The position numbers and the translations under genes are program-made. The notes beneath the pieces were generated by a model. That model had not been told where the DNA came from. It worked only from the letters and a program-made list of their open reading frames with translations, and did not search any database. DNA of 64,000 nt from CAZENU01 sp965222125 (GTDB taxonomy: Bacteria > Chloroflexota > Dehalococcoidia > Lucifugimonadales > CAZENU01), in the NCBI GenBank assembly GCA_965222125.1, contig CBDCTC010000003.1, positions 248,001-312,000 of the forward strand, written 5' to 3'. Shown here piece by piece: positions 63,128 to 64,000 of this stretch. Numbering within the stretch: position 1 is the stretch's first letter; each line of letters opens with the position of its first letter.

Positions 63128-63830
63128 GACGGAGGCCCTCCGCGGCCCATTCGCGGAGGTGCTGGGGACGTTCGTCCTCGTTTTGGCGGCCGCTGGATCG
63201 GTCATGGTCGACGAGCTGTCGGGCGGCCGCATTGGCCCCCTCGGCATCGCCGCCGCGCCGGGACTGGCGGTCATGGCGATGGTCTACGCCGTCGGCCACA
63301 TCTCGGGCGCGCATCTCAATCCCGCCGTGACGCTGGGCTTTGTTGCCGCACGGAAGACCCGTTGGCCCGTCGCGGCCGGCTACGTCGCCGCTCAGCTCGT
63401 GGGCGCACTGTCGGCGGCGGCAGCCCTGCGCGCTACGCTCGGCGCAGTCGCCGAGGTTGGGGCGCACGTGCCGGCTGCCGGAGCGCTGGAGTCCCTGTCG
63501 ATGGAGGTCCTGCTCACCTTCGTCTTGATGTTCGTGATCATGGGCGTGGTCTCCAACAGGGAGACCGTCGGAAGCGCGTCCGGACTCGCTATCGGGGGAA
63601 CGGTGGCCCTGGGAGTGCTGGTTGGGGGACCGGTTTCGGGCGGATCGATGAACCCCGCCCGCGCGGTCGGCCCGGCGGTCTCGGGGTGGATGTGGACGCA
63701 CCACTGGGTCTACTGGGTCGGGACTCTTGCCGGCGCCGTACTCGCTGCGTTGGTCTACGTCAAGCTCGAGAGCGGACGCAAGGCGGAGCCCCTCGTGTCG
63801 GACCACGCTCGTGGCAGGAGTTCGCCGTGA
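63120..63830 (+). CDS. aquaporin/glycerol-facilitator family channel (AqpS/GlpF-like)
   Basis: A 236-residue MIP channel with six membrane segments and both NPA boxes (SGAHLNPAVTLG and GGSMNPARAVGP). GTG 63120 overlaps phoU by 8 bp, and its stop overlaps the arsC start. In arsenic operons such channels release arsenite. A role in arsenic export fits the next gene. Confidence 0.9.
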   Translation: MARTEALRGPFAEVLGTFVLVLAAAGSVMVDELSGGRIGPLGIAAAPGLAVMAMVYAVGHISGAHLNPAVTLGFVAARKTRWPVAAGYVAAQLVGALSAAAALRATLGAVAEVGAHVPAAGALESLSMEVLLTFVLMFVIMGVVSNRETVGSASGLAIGGTVALGVLVGGPVSGGSMNPARAVGPAVSGWMWTHHWVYWVGTLAGAVLAALVYVKLESGRKAEPLVSDHARGRSSP

Positions 63831-64000
63831 AGGAAGTGCTGTTCGTCTGCGTGCGCAACTCTGGCAGAAGCCAGATGGCGGAGGCCTTCTTCAATCGGCT
63901 GGCGGAGGAGCGGGGTCTCGACGTTCGCGCCGGCTCGGCCTGCACTCAGCGGGCGGAACACGTCAACGCCACCGTTCGCCAAGTCATGATTGAGGTGGGG
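63827..64000 (+). CDS. arsC: arsenate reductase/low-molecular-weight phosphatase family (3' end outside window)
   Basis: The visible 58 residues, MKEVLFVCVRNSGRSQMAEA then FFNRLAEERGLDVRAGSA, carry the CX5R phosphate loop (CVRNSGR) of thioredoxin-type ArsC / LMW phosphatases. GTG 63827 overlaps the channel stop. The product would reduce arsenate to arsenite. The gene continues past the window. Confidence 0.85.
   Translation, partial: MKEVLFVCVRNSGRSQMAEAFFNRLAEERGLDVRAGSACTQRAEHVNATVRQVMIEVG

Overview
The window looks like a chromosome segment of a GC-rich, probably uncultivated bacterium. I favour Chloroflexota (Dehalococcoidia/SAR202-like). The reasons are the 16S and 23S rRNA genes about 30 kb apart on opposite strands, a VLRF1-type protein, a DUF5679 zinc ribbon, an ECF sigma/bifunctional-nuclease fusion, and many small-molecule oxidoreductases and hydrolases. 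This placement is inference; the 16S at 21991-23505 would settle it.

Layout. 1-9000: a truncated inositol-phosphate synthase with an N-terminal HTH, tandem intergenic repeats, a Gfo/Idh/MocA oxidoreductase, two frameshifted lipoprotein genes that share the same leader, a small lipoprotein, an MBL hydrolase, a FkbM pseudogene and an ABC ATPase whose permease is cut off at about 8996. 9066-21459: an accessory island. A tightly coupled minus-strand operon runs hsdM - hicB - hicA - chimeric hsdS/hsdM minigene - two unknown genes - hsdS - DUF433/PIN-like pair - hsdR. It is followed by hypothetical genes and a frameshifted tyrosine recombinase beside tRNA-Ala. 21617-23632: 16S and tRNA-Ala with their own promoter and processing stem. 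23824-38168: mostly intact metabolic genes, one 944-residue single-chain N6-methyltransferase/nuclease, and several domain fusions.

38199-49205 is a decay zone. An aldolase is split by a protease cluster that itself carries an IS630-type element. IS1380- and IS1182-type elements follow, the latter lying between a histidine-rich peptide gene and a broken CDF zinc exporter. 49469-53294 is an intact zinc module (Fur/Zur-like regulator, then znuA-znuC-znuB). 53396-56905 is a separate 23S - tRNA-fMet transcription unit. 57448-64000 is a phosphate/arsenic block: a possible Pho box, pstS, an IS630-type insertion, then pstC-pstA-pstB-phoU-aquaporin-arsC with overlapping or closely spaced genes.

The most unusual items are the restriction-modification operon with toxin-antitoxin modules between its subunits and an hsdS/hsdM chimeric minigene, the ECF sigma/DUF151 fusion with an internal ribosome binding site, the HTH-Ino1 fusion, the duplicated helical module inside ZnuA, and the split rRNA units. 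Frameshifts are common in accessory genes while long genes nearby (1008, 944 and 712 residues) are intact. This favours real decay over uniform sequencing error, but it cannot be proved from this sequence alone.
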